Positions 7,659 to 15,986 of a stretch of DNA of 64,000 nt are shown one piece after another (within the stretch, counting starts at the first letter, position 1; each line of letters begins with the position of its first letter). The notes under the pieces are model-generated. The model searched no databases and had not been told where the DNA came from. It saw nothing but the letters and a program-made list of their open reading frames with translations. Source of the DNA: JAICKN01 sp036489565 (GTDB lineage: Bacteria; Acidobacteriota; Terriglobia; Terriglobales; Acidobacteriaceae); contig DASXFN010000019.1 of NCBI GenBank assembly GCA_036489565.1, positions 1-64,000 of the forward strand, written 5' to 3'. A program made the position numbers and the translations under genes.

Positions 7659-10136
7659 TTGATCAAGGGTTTAGTCATCGTCGAGTCGCCTACCAAGGCG
7701 AAGACCATCGAAAAGTATTTGGGCAAGGGATACACCGTTGAAGCCTCGCTCGGGCATGTGAAAGATTTGCCCAAGAGCACGCTGGGCGTGGACATTGAAA
7801 ATGATTTCGACACCGAATACATTGTCATCCCCGGCAAAGAGAAAGTCCTCGCCAAGCTAAAGAAGCTGGCGCTGACCGCGGAGAAAATTTACCTGGCGCC
7901 TGACCCTGACCGCGAAGGCGAAGCCATGGCCGCCCACCTGGCCGAAGAGTTAGGCGACGGCAAAAAGTCTAAAAAGAAAAAGAAGAAGGGTGAGAACGGC
8001 GAGGATGGCGACCGCATCCGCCGCGTCACCTTCAATGAAATTACGAAACGCGCGGTGCAGGAAGCCTTCGAGCACCCTCGCGACATTAACCGCGATCTCG
8101 TGGACGCGCAACAGGCTCGCCGCGTTCTAGACCGTCTGGTTGGCTATCAGGTTTCTCCGCTGCTTTGGGATAAAGTCCGCCGCGGTCTCTCCGCAGGACG
8201 CGTACAAACCGTCGCGCTCCGTTTAATTGTCGAGCGTGAACGGGAAATCAAGGCCTTCGAAAAGAAAGAATATTGGACCATTGACGCCAACCTCGCGGCG
8301 CCGAAACCGCCAGCCTTCGATGCGCGCTTCCTGGGCAAAGGTGAAGAGAAGGTCGAAGTCGCTAATGGCGAGGATGCGGAAAAGATCCGCGCTGCTCTCG
8401 AAAAAGCAGACTGGGTAGTCCGCACTGCCGACAAAAAAGAACGCCGCCGCAATGCGACTCCACCTTTCACAACCAGCAAATTGCAGCAGGACTCTTCCCG
8501 CAAACTGCGCTTCAGCGTGAAGCGCACCATGATGATCGCGCAGCGCCTTTATGAAGGCGTCGAACTTGGCGAAGAAGGCTCCGTTGGTCTGATCACCTAC
8601 ATGCGTACTGATTCCACGCGTGTGGCGCCGGAAGCTCTGGCCGAAGTCCGGGAATACGTCGGAAAAGAATACGGCCCGCAGTATTTGCCGGAATCGCCAA
8701 ACACATTTAAAGAAAAGAAAGATTCGCAGGGAGCGCACGAAGCGATTCGTCCCAGTTCGGCTGCGCGCCATCCTGAGCAGATCAAGCAGTATTTAAAAGA
8801 AGATGAGTTCAAGGTTTACAAGCTCATCTGGCAGAGGTTTGTAGCTTCGCAAATCATGCCCGCCGTCTTCGACCAGACGACCGTAGATATTGACGCCAAA
8901 TCCGGACCGGAAATTTTCTGGTTCCGTGTTACCGGTTCCGTGTTGAAATTTGACGGCTTCCTGAAGGTCTACGAGGAATCGAAAGACAGCAAGGACGATG
9001 AAGACGAAGAACTCAAACACAAGTTGCCGCCGCTCGAGCCCGGGCAGAAGCTGACGCTGAAGGAACTGAAGCCAGAGCAGCATTTCACCGAGCCGCCGCC
9101 GCGTTACAACGAAGCTTCGCTGGTAAAAGAACTGGAAGAGCGTGGCATTGGCCGTCCGTCCACATACTCGTCGATTCTCAGCACCATCCAGGAGCGGCAG
9201 TACGCGCAGAAGCTGGGCGGAAAATTCACGCCCACGGAAATCGGCCTGGTTGTTACTGACCTATTGATCGAAAACTTCCGCGACATCTTCGACATTCAAT
9301 ACACCGCCAAGCTCGAAGAAGAACTGGACGAAATTGAAGAGGGCAAGGAAACCTGGACACAGGCACTTGCCGCTTTCTACAAGAAGTTCGAGAAGGACCT
9401 CAAATACGCTGCGAAGCACATGGAAAACATTAAGCGTATGGAGAAGCCCACCGACGAAAAGTGCGAACGCTGCGGTTCGCCGCTGATCATCAAGTGGGGC
9501 AAGCACGGCTCCTTCTACGCTTGCAGTTCCTACGATAAGGAAAATCCCGACAGTTGCACCTTTACCAAGGAAAATCCCATCAATTTGCCAGACTTGGACA
9601 CGGCTGACGTTCAGGATACTGGCGCAGCGGAAGAGTACTGCGAGAATTGCGGTCGGGTCATGGTGCTCAAACGCGGGCGCTTCGGGCAATTCATGGCTTG
9701 CACTGGATATCCCGATTGCAAAACCACCCGCCGTTTGGACCAGGGTAAGCGCGTGCCGGACATCCCGCTGGATGAGAAGTGTCCTAAGTGTGAACGTAAC
9801 CTTATCATCCGACATGGCCGTTACGGAGAATTCACGTCATGCAGCGGATATCCCGAGTGCAAATATGTGAAGCAGAATTTCATCGGGGTAAAATGCCCGC
9901 TCTGCACGGACGGGGATTTAGTCGAGAAGAAAGCGCGGAAGGGAAATACTTTCTACGGTTGCTCGAATTATCCCAAGTGCAAGTTCACGTCGGCCAGTAA
10001 GCCCATCGCGGAAAAATGTCCGAGTTGCGGCAATGAGTTCCTGGTGGAAAAAAACTTGAAGGCGGGGCCAGTAATTGCTTGCCCAAATAAAGAGTGCGAT
10101 TTTGAGCGGCAAGCCGAACCCGCGCCGGTTGCATAA
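7659..10136 (+). CDS. topA: DNA topoisomerase I
   Basis: This type IA topoisomerase relaxes negative supercoils. It starts with TTG at 7659, preceded by AGGGGAAA as ribosome site; no in-frame ATG fits better. The 825 residues begin with a Toprim domain (VIVESPTKAKTIEKYLG, DPDREGEAMA). The catalytic Tyr is Y314 in GLITYMRTDS. From about residue 600 there are five Cys4 zinc-ribbon modules (CERCG, CENCG, CPKCE, CPLCT, CPSCG, each with a partner C-x-x-Y-P-x-C-like half), more than in many homologues. A Lys-rich loop (about 100-110, KKSKKKKKKG) interrupts the Toprim domain. It follows dprA. Confidence 0.96.
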   Translation: MIKGLVIVESPTKAKTIEKYLGKGYTVEASLGHVKDLPKSTLGVDIENDFDTEYIVIPGKEKVLAKLKKLALTAEKIYLAPDPDREGEAMAAHLAEELGDGKKSKKKKKKGENGEDGDRIRRVTFNEITKRAVQEAFEHPRDINRDLVDAQQARRVLDRLVGYQVSPLLWDKVRRGLSAGRVQTVALRLIVEREREIKAFEKKEYWTIDANLAAPKPPAFDARFLGKGEEKVEVANGEDAEKIRAALEKADWVVRTADKKERRRNATPPFTTSKLQQDSSRKLRFSVKRTMMIAQRLYEGVELGEEGSVGLITYMRTDSTRVAPEALAEVREYVGKEYGPQYLPESPNTFKEKKDSQGAHEAIRPSSAARHPEQIKQYLKEDEFKVYKLIWQRFVASQIMPAVFDQTTVDIDAKSGPEIFWFRVTGSVLKFDGFLKVYEESKDSKDDEDEELKHKLPPLEPGQKLTLKELKPEQHFTEPPPRYNEASLVKELEERGIGRPSTYSSILSTIQERQYAQKLGGKFTPTEIGLVVTDLLIENFRDIFDIQYTAKLEEELDEIEEGKETWTQALAAFYKKFEKDLKYAAKHMENIKRMEKPTDEKCERCGSPLIIKWGKHGSFYACSSYDKENPDSCTFTKENPINLPDLDTADVQDTGAAEEYCENCGRVMVLKRGRFGQFMACTGYPDCKTTRRLDQGKRVPDIPLDEKCPKCERNLIIRHGRYGEFTSCSGYPECKYVKQNFIGVKCPLCTDGDLVEKKARKGNTFYGCSNYPKCKFTSASKPIAEKCPSCGNEFLVEKNLKAGPVIACPNKECDFERQAEPAPVA

Positions 10137-10225
10137 CCATCACGAGCGCCGAACTATTTCTTTTGAATCGAAACGCATCTATCTCATCATCAAATTGTCG
10201 CTTGTAATCTCCCTGGAGGATTTGA

Positions 10226-10675
10226 ATGCCTAAAAAGCCGACGTCTGCCGATGCTCAACTTGTCCTGCAGCTTTATGATTTTCGCCGTGAAGCAGAAATG
10301 CGCAAAGCGCGCGCGTGGTTTGCCGGCTTCCGCCCGGCGAGCGCGAATGATATTTTGGAGGTCGTCAACAATTTCGGGACGCCTGAGAATGCATGGTTTC
10401 GCCAGGTCACCAGCTACTGGGACATGGCGGCCGCTTTAGTCTTGAGCGGCGCACTCAATGAGGATTTATTTACCGACACGAACGGCGAAATGTGGTTCGT
10501 GTTTTCGAAACTGCATCCGTTTTTGGCCGAAGCCAGGAAAACGTCGAAGCGTCCGCAATTGCTGTTGCGGCTCGAAAAGATGGCGAAGAAATCAAAAATT
10601 GGCCGCGAACGCCTGAGCAGCATGGAAAAGCAATTCGCAGGTCGCCGCGAGGCTGCCGCCGGCAAATCTTCGTAA
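10226..10675 (+). CDS. Conserved-looking hypothetical protein, 149 aa
   Basis: This soluble, mostly helical protein has no signal peptide or membrane segment. Its N-terminal half is Phe/Trp/Ala-rich (KARAWFAGFRPASANDILEVV, WFRQVTSYWDMAAALV). A short beta-like stretch (NGEMWFVFSKLHPFLAEAR) precedes a basic C-terminal helix (RLEKMAKKSKIGRERLSSMEKQFAGRR). A GGAGG ribosome site lies about 7 bases before the ATG. It follows topA by 89 bases on the same strand and converges with the mlaF-like gene. I do not recognise a family. Codon use and the strong ribosome site suggest a genuine gene. Confidence 0.75.
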   Translation: MPKKPTSADAQLVLQLYDFRREAEMRKARAWFAGFRPASANDILEVVNNFGTPENAWFRQVTSYWDMAAALVLSGALNEDLFTDTNGEMWFVFSKLHPFLAEARKTSKRPQLLLRLEKMAKKSKIGRERLSSMEKQFAGRREAAAGKSS

Positions 10676-10731
10676 TACTTAGAAGCAAAATGTGCGCATG
10701 GATGCGCTCGTGCGGGAGTGCGGAGGTTTGC

Positions 10732-11574
10732 TCAGGAAAGGTATTTCTTGATGTATTCATCCTGGGTGTGCGCAAGCTCGTGCGCGTCTCCGTCAAAAAT
10801 CACTTTCCCCTCGCGCAAAATTAGGAATGACATTGGCACTTCGGCTTTTGATCCCGGAGGCAATTTCTTCATGTGACCGCCGACGCGATCAAAGCAATGC
10901 GTGGCCATCACGAAGGCATCCTGCAGCCGATGCGTCACGAGCAGGGAACTGGTTTTATAAACGTCTCGTTGTTTCACGAGAAGCTCGATGATGTTGGTGG
11001 ACGTGATGGGATCCAGTCCCCCGGTAGGCGAATCGTATAGCAGGACTTCCGGCTTGGTAATGATGGCTCGTGCGATCGCAACGCGGCGTCGCATTCCTCC
11101 CGATAGTTCCGAGGGCAGCATGTCTATCGTGTTCTCAAGCTCCACAAAACTCAGCGCTTCGCGCACGCTGTGGTCAATTTGCTCGGCCGGAGTTTTGCCT
11201 TCTTCCACAAGTCGGAAAGCAACATTCTCGCGCACATTCAAAGAATCAAACAGCGCGCTTTCCTGAAACACAATTCCCACTCGGCTGCGTAGTTCGAACA
11301 AACGGTCTTCCGTCATCTCCGTAATATCTTCGCCCAACACGAAAATACGCCCGCTGTCTGGCTTCAATAACCCTAGAGCAAGTTTGAGGATTGTGCTCTT
11401 TCCCGCTCCGGCAGCGCCAAAAATTGCTTTGGTTTCTCCGTGAGGAAGCCGGAAGGAGATGCCATCGAGCACTGGCTTGTGTTCGAAAATAAGCTCGACG
11501 TTCTCGAACACAATCGCGTCACTTGGCGGCTGCATCCTGGCCTGGGACGGAAACATTTGGGAAGACAGAGACAT
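10732..11574 (-). CDS. mlaF: ABC transporter ATPase, MlaF-like, with unusual Walker B
   Basis: This is the ATP-binding subunit of an Mla-type lipid-trafficking ABC transporter that works with the MlaE-like permease encoded just upstream. The 280 residues carry Walker A GAAGAGKS (53-60), the Q-loop Gln104, the signature LSGGM (157-161) and the switch His in VTHRLQDA. Walker B ends YDSPTGGLDP, so Ser182 stands where the catalytic Glu normally follows Asp181. I checked this in the DNA. The ATG overlaps the permease stop codon (TGATG), indicating translational coupling. No MCE-domain (mlaD) gene is in the window. Family placement is firm; the catalytic consequence of Ser182 is open. Confidence 0.88.
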   Translation of the reverse strand: MSLSSQMFPSQARMQPPSDAIVFENVELIFEHKPVLDGISFRLPHGETKAIFGAAGAGKSTILKLALGLLKPDSGRIFVLGEDITEMTEDRLFELRSRVGIVFQESALFDSLNVRENVAFRLVEEGKTPAEQIDHSVREALSFVELENTIDMLPSELSGGMRRRVAIARAIITKPEVLLYDSPTGGLDPITSTNIIELLVKQRDVYKTSSLLVTHRLQDAFVMATHCFDRVGGHMKKLPPGSKAEVPMSFLILREGKVIFDGDAHELAHTQDEYIKKYLS

Positions 11575-12383
11575 CAGCGAAACCCAAGCAGTAAAGTCAG
11601 GGCGCGGGTAAGGAAAGCATCCACGGCAAGAATGAGAACGGAAGAAGCGACCACTGCCTGCGTAGTGCTGCGGCCCACTCCCTGCGTACCTCCGCTGGTA
11701 GCCATGCCGTAGTAGCAGCCGATGCTGGCGATTACGAACCCATAAAACACCGGTTGGATGAGGCCCGTAAATACGTCCGCAAAAGCAAGAATCTGCCAGG
11801 CGTCAGTCCAGTACTGGCGGAAGTCGAGCCCTAAGAGCAAAGTTGCAACCGCGCTGCCTCCCAAAAGACCGAAGAGGTCGGAAAGGATGGTGAGGAAGAA
11901 CAGCATGACCGTAGTGGAGACAATGCGCGGAGTTACAAGCTTCTTGACCGGGTCGGTGCCGAGAGCGCGCATGGCGTCAATCTGCTCAGTCACCACCATG
12001 GAGCCGAGTTCGCTGGCCATGCCGGAGGCATTACGGCCAGCGACCATAAGGCCGGTAATCACCGGGCCGAGCTGGCGTACCATTCCGACGGAAACCAGTT
12101 GCGCGATCAGCGAAAGAGAACCAAAGCGCTGTAGCGTGCTGGCACTATTCATTGCCAGAACAGCACCGGTAAACGTCCCCGCCAACACGGTAATGGAAAG
12201 CGAACCGACACCGATAAGGTCCGCCTGCTGCAATATGTCGGCGATATACAGCGGGTGCCGGAAGAGATTCGCAAGCGCCTGCGCAGAAAGCAGGATGTAG
12301 TCCTGCACGGCCTGCACTTTTTGTTTCGCAAATTCGGTGGGCGAGATCAGTTCAACGCCACTGAGAAAGTCTTCGGCGGACAT
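11574..12383 (-). CDS. mlaE: ABC transporter permease, MlaE-like
   Basis: This inner-membrane permease belongs to the MlaE/YrbE family, which moves phospholipids between membranes together with an MCE protein. The 269-residue protein has about five hydrophobic segments and the family signatures: GRNASGMASELGSMVVTEQIDAMRALGTDP in the coupling region, and the C-terminal GGTQGVGRSTTQAVV followed by a final helix. An N-terminal amphipathic stretch (about 20-45) fits the interfacial helix of MlaE. The stop codon overlaps the start of the ATPase gene. The locus holds only the permease and ATPase, so the substrate-binding MCE subunit must lie elsewhere. Confidence 0.92.
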   Translation of the reverse strand: MSAEDFLSGVELISPTEFAKQKVQAVQDYILLSAQALANLFRHPLYIADILQQADLIGVGSLSITVLAGTFTGAVLAMNSASTLQRFGSLSLIAQLVSVGMVRQLGPVITGLMVAGRNASGMASELGSMVVTEQIDAMRALGTDPVKKLVTPRIVSTTVMLFFLTILSDLFGLLGGSAVATLLLGLDFRQYWTDAWQILAFADVFTGLIQPVFYGFVIASIGCYYGMATSGGTQGVGRSTTQAVVASSVLILAVDAFLTRALTLLLGFR

Positions 12384-12701
12384 ATTGTTTTCGTGTACTG
12401 AGGAAAACTATATCAGAGCAGCGAAACGGCAATCAGACTTTTGGAACACGTGGCCAGCTATAGGACGGTCGATGAGGACAATGGCGCCATGATTATGCAA
12501 ATGGCTCCGGGATAGTTCTACATTATGGGCTGCGGCCCGACCGTGAACTTTACTCGCGATCCGATTGGGGTGCCGGTGTCACGGCATCGCAAGCATTGAG
12601 CAGGTCTAACGATTTTCCCGTCATGGAAGTCCGAAAGGTTGAATAGATGTAAGAGCGATCAGGAAATGGCCCGGATTTGTGGCGTCTCTTCCAATCGCGC
12701 T
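12384..12701. other. Intergenic region upstream of mlaE
   Basis: These 318 bases separate the mlaE start from the end of the truncated haemoglobin gene, and both genes are on the minus strand. The promoter of the mla pair should lie here, but no convincing -35/-10 pair is evident. The only small plus-strand ORF is 24 codons (12525-12599), with no ribosome site or recognisable sequence. No tRNA or strong hairpin is seen. Confidence 0.5.
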
Positions 12702-13076
12702 CTACCCCTGATTAATCATGAACGTGGACATCTGCTCCAGAAAGGTTCTCAGATACTGTTCTGCTTCAGTCGGTAAGGCTGAGTCAGTGAGCGCTTTACC
12801 CATAAGCTGCATCCAGCGGTCGCGTGCCGCCTGATTGATGCGAAATGGAATATGCCTGGCTCGCAAGCGGGGATGCCCTCGCTGTTCAATGTATCGCTGC
12901 GGTCCTCCAAAACGATAGATCAGGAAATCGCGCAGCCGCTGCTCAGCACCTTCGCGGTCGTCCTTCGGATACATGGGGCCGAGAATGTCGTCATCGTAGA
13001 CCTGCCGGTAGAAGGCTGCGACCAGCCGCGTAAAACCTTCTTCGCCGAGGAGAGGAAATATTTGATCTTCATTCAT
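12702..13076 (-). CDS. Group II truncated haemoglobin
   Basis: This 124-residue 2-on-2 globin binds haem and probably O2 or NO. The proximal His is H75 in RARHIPF, preceded by GHPRLR, the typical group II (GlbO/TrHbII) sequence. A B-helix Tyr lies in AFYRQVY, and the expected FGGPQRY and Trp-containing (RDRWMQLM) segments are present. The length matches the family. It stands alone between the mla genes and the divergent EF-P-like gene. Such globins are often linked to oxygen or nitrosative stress, but nothing nearby refines the role. Confidence 0.93.
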   Translation of the reverse strand: MNEDQIFPLLGEEGFTRLVAAFYRQVYDDDILGPMYPKDDREGAEQRLRDFLIYRFGGPQRYIEQRGHPRLRARHIPFRINQAARDRWMQLMGKALTDSALPTEAEQYLRTFLEQMSTFMINQG

Positions 13077-13229
13077 GATTTCTAATTCATAACAATCTGC
13101 GCTCTAGTTTAACGTGTCTCTTTTAGTCGTGTTTCTAAACTCAGGAGCGAATCCGGGCGCACTCGGAGTGTGAAGAGTGCCTCCTTGCATTATCATCAAT
13201 CATTAAACAAATAATTGTGTGAGGATTTT

Positions 13230-13805
13230 ATGGCCTCGTTGCTGGATGCGATTGAAGTGAAACGCAAAACATTCTTTGAATTTGAGAGCACTCCCTTCCT
13301 TTGCCTGGAAGCCGTGGTGAACACGCCGACCGCCCGCGGTGGCCAGACGCTGGTGCGCCTGAAGATGCGCAACCTGCTCACCAACGCGGTCTTCGAAAAG
13401 TCATTCAAGGCCGGCGACAAGTTCAAGGAGCCCGATCTCCAATCCGTTCCCGCCTCTTATCTCTACAGCGATGGCGACGGCTCTCATTTTCTGGACCAGG
13501 AAAGCTACGAAACCCTTACCCTTCGCGAAGACATGATAGGCGATGCACTGGATTTTCTTGTCGAAGGTGCAATTATCGAGCTACGTAAATTCAACGGAAA
13601 TCCCATCGGCTTAGACCTACCGACGTTTGTCGAGCTGAATATCGCATACACGGAGCCGGGAGTTAAAGGCGATACATCGAGCGGCAGCGTTACCAAATCC
13701 GCCAAACTCGAGACGGGCCTTGAGATCCGCGTTCCGCTCTTCATTAAAGAGGGAGAAAAAGTGAAGGTGTCCACGGAAAATAGAGAGTTCGCGGGACGAG
13801 CGTGA
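13230..13805 (+). CDS. Elongation factor P-like protein (YeiP/EfpL type)
   Basis: This 191-residue three-domain protein has the EF-P fold and would rescue ribosomes stalled at polyproline or similar motifs. The start at 13230 is set by GAGG four to five bases upstream; a longer frame from 13215 is less likely. The domain I tip reads NTPTARGGQ, with Arg36 where classical EF-P carries a modifiable Lys in PGKG. This matches the YeiP/EfpL branch (PTARG). The ending (ETGLEIRVPLFIKEGEKVKVSTENREFAGRA) is the standard OB-fold domain III. No EpmA, EarP or other modification gene is nearby. EF-P-family identity is certain; the EfpL subtype is likely but not proven. Confidence 0.9.
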   Translation: MASLLDAIEVKRKTFFEFESTPFLCLEAVVNTPTARGGQTLVRLKMRNLLTNAVFEKSFKAGDKFKEPDLQSVPASYLYSDGDGSHFLDQESYETLTLREDMIGDALDFLVEGAIIELRKFNGNPIGLDLPTFVELNIAYTEPGVKGDTSSGSVTKSAKLETGLEIRVPLFIKEGEKVKVSTENREFAGRA

Positions 13806-14135
13806 CGGGAGCTTTGCAGGATCGTGGTTAGCGGATAGCGAACCCACCGTACTAAGCCTTTTGAGTAGCAGGTGTTTTGCTGTTGCACAATCTCGCAACT
13901 CGGAAATGGCGATTGTAGGTAAAAAAGGCGACCTGCGGCGGCCCCGCAAAATCAAAACCAAACCGCGAACTGGGGGCACAATGTTCGGCTTGCTACCTAT
14001 CCGAATGAGGCGTACCATTGCATAGTAACGTTAGACCGAATCGGTCAAAGCAGATCTTGCCTTATCAGCTTGTCACCTGCGGGTTTGTCCGGCTCCCTCC
14101 AGCGTCAAATAACAAAAAGGAACAACAAGACCTAT
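13806..14135. other. Leader region between the EF-P-like gene and the cold-shock gene
   Basis: These 330 bases lie between two plus-strand genes. Cold-shock mRNAs often have long structured 5' leaders, and the AT-rich stretch just before the csp ATG, with AAAAAGGAAC as ribosome site, fits that. One basic 39-codon ORF (13906-14025, weak CGGA upstream) is present, but nothing else supports it as a gene. No clear terminator for the upstream gene is visible. Confidence 0.4.
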
Positions 14136-14336
14136 ATGGAAACAGGAACAGTGAAGTGGTTTAATGATGCCAAAGGCTTCGGCTTTATCAGCCGTCAGTC
14201 CGGCGAAGACGTTTTCGTGCATTTTTCAGCGATTCAAGCGGGCGGTTTCAAGAGCCTGCAAGAAGGCCAGACCGTGCAATTCGACGTAACCAAGGGACCG
14301 AAGGGCTGGCAAGCTGAGAACGTCAAAGCAGTCTAG
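14136..14336 (+). CDS. cspA: Cold-shock protein (CspA family)
   Basis: This 66-residue single cold-shock domain binds single-stranded RNA or DNA and melts mRNA structure. RNP1 (KGFGFI, residues 14-19) and RNP2 (DVFVHF) are both intact, and the start METGTVKWFNDAKGFGF is standard. An upstream in-frame extension to 14070 is rejected because it adds non-family sequence and because AAAAAGGAAC sits before the shorter start. The gene is monocistronic, with a long leader and its own strong terminator directly downstream. Confidence 0.96.
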   Translation: METGTVKWFNDAKGFGFISRQSGEDVFVHFSAIQAGGFKSLQEGQTVQFDVTKGPKGWQAENVKAV

Positions 14337-14350
14337 ATATTGATTTCTGC

Positions 14351-14382
14351 AAAAGGCGATCGCAATAGCGGTCGCCTTTTTT
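14351..14382 (+). terminator. Rho-independent terminator of the cold-shock gene
   Basis: The stem pairs AAGGCGATCGC with GCGGTCGCCTT around a short AATA loop, with one mismatch pair, and is followed by a run of T. It lies 15 bases after the csp stop codon. This is a textbook intrinsic terminator. Confidence 0.9.
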
Positions 14383-14498
14383 GTTCCTACGCTGAGTAAA
14401 TGCCGAGGAAGTGCATCTCATTCCAAATTGAAGTTGGTGCTAATAGCACTCGCGAATAAAAGGGCAGTTGTGATTCAGTTCGGCGAGGAAATCGTAAG

Positions 14499-15794
14499 TT
14501 AGCTTCCCGCGCCATGACGTTTGGGTAGCATCTCGCCGATGCGTCGAATCTGCGCACCCACGCCTTTGAACTTTCCTTCGATGTTTTCATAACCGCGGTC
14601 AATGTGATAAACGCGATCAATGATGGTTTCGCCATCGGCCACGAGGGCGGCAAGAACCAGAGACGCGGAAGCTCGAAGGTCAGAGGCAAGCACCGCCGCT
14701 GCGCTCAATGGAGTTTTTCCTCGCACGACGGCGCGCCGCCCTTCAATTTTGATATTTGCGCCCATGCGGACCAATTCCTGCGCGTGCATGAAGCGGTTTT
14801 CGAAAATATTTTCCGTAATCACGGATGTGCCTTCCGCCTGCGTAGCCAGCGCCATGAATTGCGCCTGCATGTCGGTCGGGAAGCCGGGGTATTCTTCGGT
14901 GATAATATCGGCTGCTTTCAGCGGATTGTCGCCCATCACGCGCACGGAATGCTTTGTCTGCGTGGTCTTTACTCCAACTTCCTGCAGCTTTTGCAATAAT
15001 GCGCCAAGGTGGGCGGGCTCACAATCTTCCACATTGAGATCGCCGCCGGTGAGCGCCCCGGCGATGATGAAGGTTGCAGCTTCGATGCGGTCGGGGATGA
15101 TGCTATGTTTCGCTCCGTGCAGTTTAGGAACGCCCTTGATGCGAATCGTAGGAGTGCCAGCGCCTTCAATGCGCGCACCCATTTTGTTTAGCAGGTCGGC
15201 GAGATCGGCAACTTCCGGTTCCCGTGCGCAGTTCTGCATGACGGTTTCGCCATCTGCGAGCGTGGCGGCCATGAGCAAGTCTTCGGTTCCGGTTACGGTG
15301 ATTTTGTCGAAGATAATTTCCGCGCCTTTCAGCCGCTCGGCACTAGCCTCGACGTAGCCGTGGTCCTGGACGATTTTCGCGCCTAAACGTTCCAGGCCTT
15401 TGATGTGCAGGTCAATGGGCCGCGCGCCGATGGCACAACCACCGGGAAGTGAAACCCGTGCCCGTCCGCAGCGGGCCACGAGCGGGCCGAGGACCAGCGC
15501 AGAAGCGCGCATGGTCTTTACTAATTCATAGGAGACTTCAGGGCTGGCGATGTTCTTGCACGAGATGGTTGTGCGATGCTGCGCGCGTCCGTAGCCGAGC
15601 TCCACTTCCGCGCCCATGGCCGCGAGGAGCTTGCGCGTAGTTTCAATGTCGCGAACTTGTGGAATGTTTTCCAGGATGACCTGGTCTTCGGTGAGCAGTG
15701 CGGCCGCAATGCAGGGCAGCGCGGCATTTTTTGCTCCGCTAACGTGTATCGTTCCGAGCAGCGGATTGCCGCCGCGAATAACGAGTTTGTCCAT
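14499..15794 (-). CDS. murA: UDP-N-acetylglucosamine 1-carboxyvinyltransferase
   Basis: MurA transfers enolpyruvate from PEP to UDP-GlcNAc, the first committed step of peptidoglycan synthesis, in the cytoplasm. The 431-residue protein begins MDKLVIRGGNPLLGTIHVSGAKN, with Lys22 of the conserved KN pair. The catalytic Cys is C120 in SLPGGCAIGARPIDLH, the fosfomycin target residue in this family. Length and the inside-out alpha/beta barrel repeats match MurA. It is on the same strand as murQ and the hydrolase gene upstream, so cell-wall synthesis and recycling genes sit together. The 192-base gap to murQ suggests a separate promoter. Confidence 0.97.
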   Translation of the reverse strand: MDKLVIRGGNPLLGTIHVSGAKNAALPCIAAALLTEDQVILENIPQVRDIETTRKLLAAMGAEVELGYGRAQHRTTISCKNIASPEVSYELVKTMRASALVLGPLVARCGRARVSLPGGCAIGARPIDLHIKGLERLGAKIVQDHGYVEASAERLKGAEIIFDKITVTGTEDLLMAATLADGETVMQNCAREPEVADLADLLNKMGARIEGAGTPTIRIKGVPKLHGAKHSIIPDRIEAATFIIAGALTGGDLNVEDCEPAHLGALLQKLQEVGVKTTQTKHSVRVMGDNPLKAADIITEEYPGFPTDMQAQFMALATQAEGTSVITENIFENRFMHAQELVRMGANIKIEGRRAVVRGKTPLSAAAVLASDLRASASLVLAALVADGETIIDRVYHIDRGYENIEGKFKGVGAQIRRIGEMLPKRHGAGS

Positions 15795-15986
15795 AACCAG
15801 AAATTCCTTGCGGGTATTCCACCCGAGCGCATTTCTATTCTAAATGCGGAATGTGGAACATGTGGTTAGCGCTGTTAATCGAGAGTGCACGTCCGCCGGG
15901 TAGGAGACCCTGCGCTATACGAACTGGCGCTACGCGACCGGCGTCGGCGAAAAAGGGCGGCATACGGAAGTTATATCCCGTGACGG

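Noticed and set aside
12525..12599. 24-codon ORF (MGCGPTVNFTRDP...) in the mlaE-globin gap
   Set aside because: No ribosome site, very short, no supporting context.
13906..14025. 39-codon basic ORF in the cold-shock leader
   Set aside because: Composition is protein-like, but there is only a weak ribosome site and the leader itself is expected to be structured RNA.
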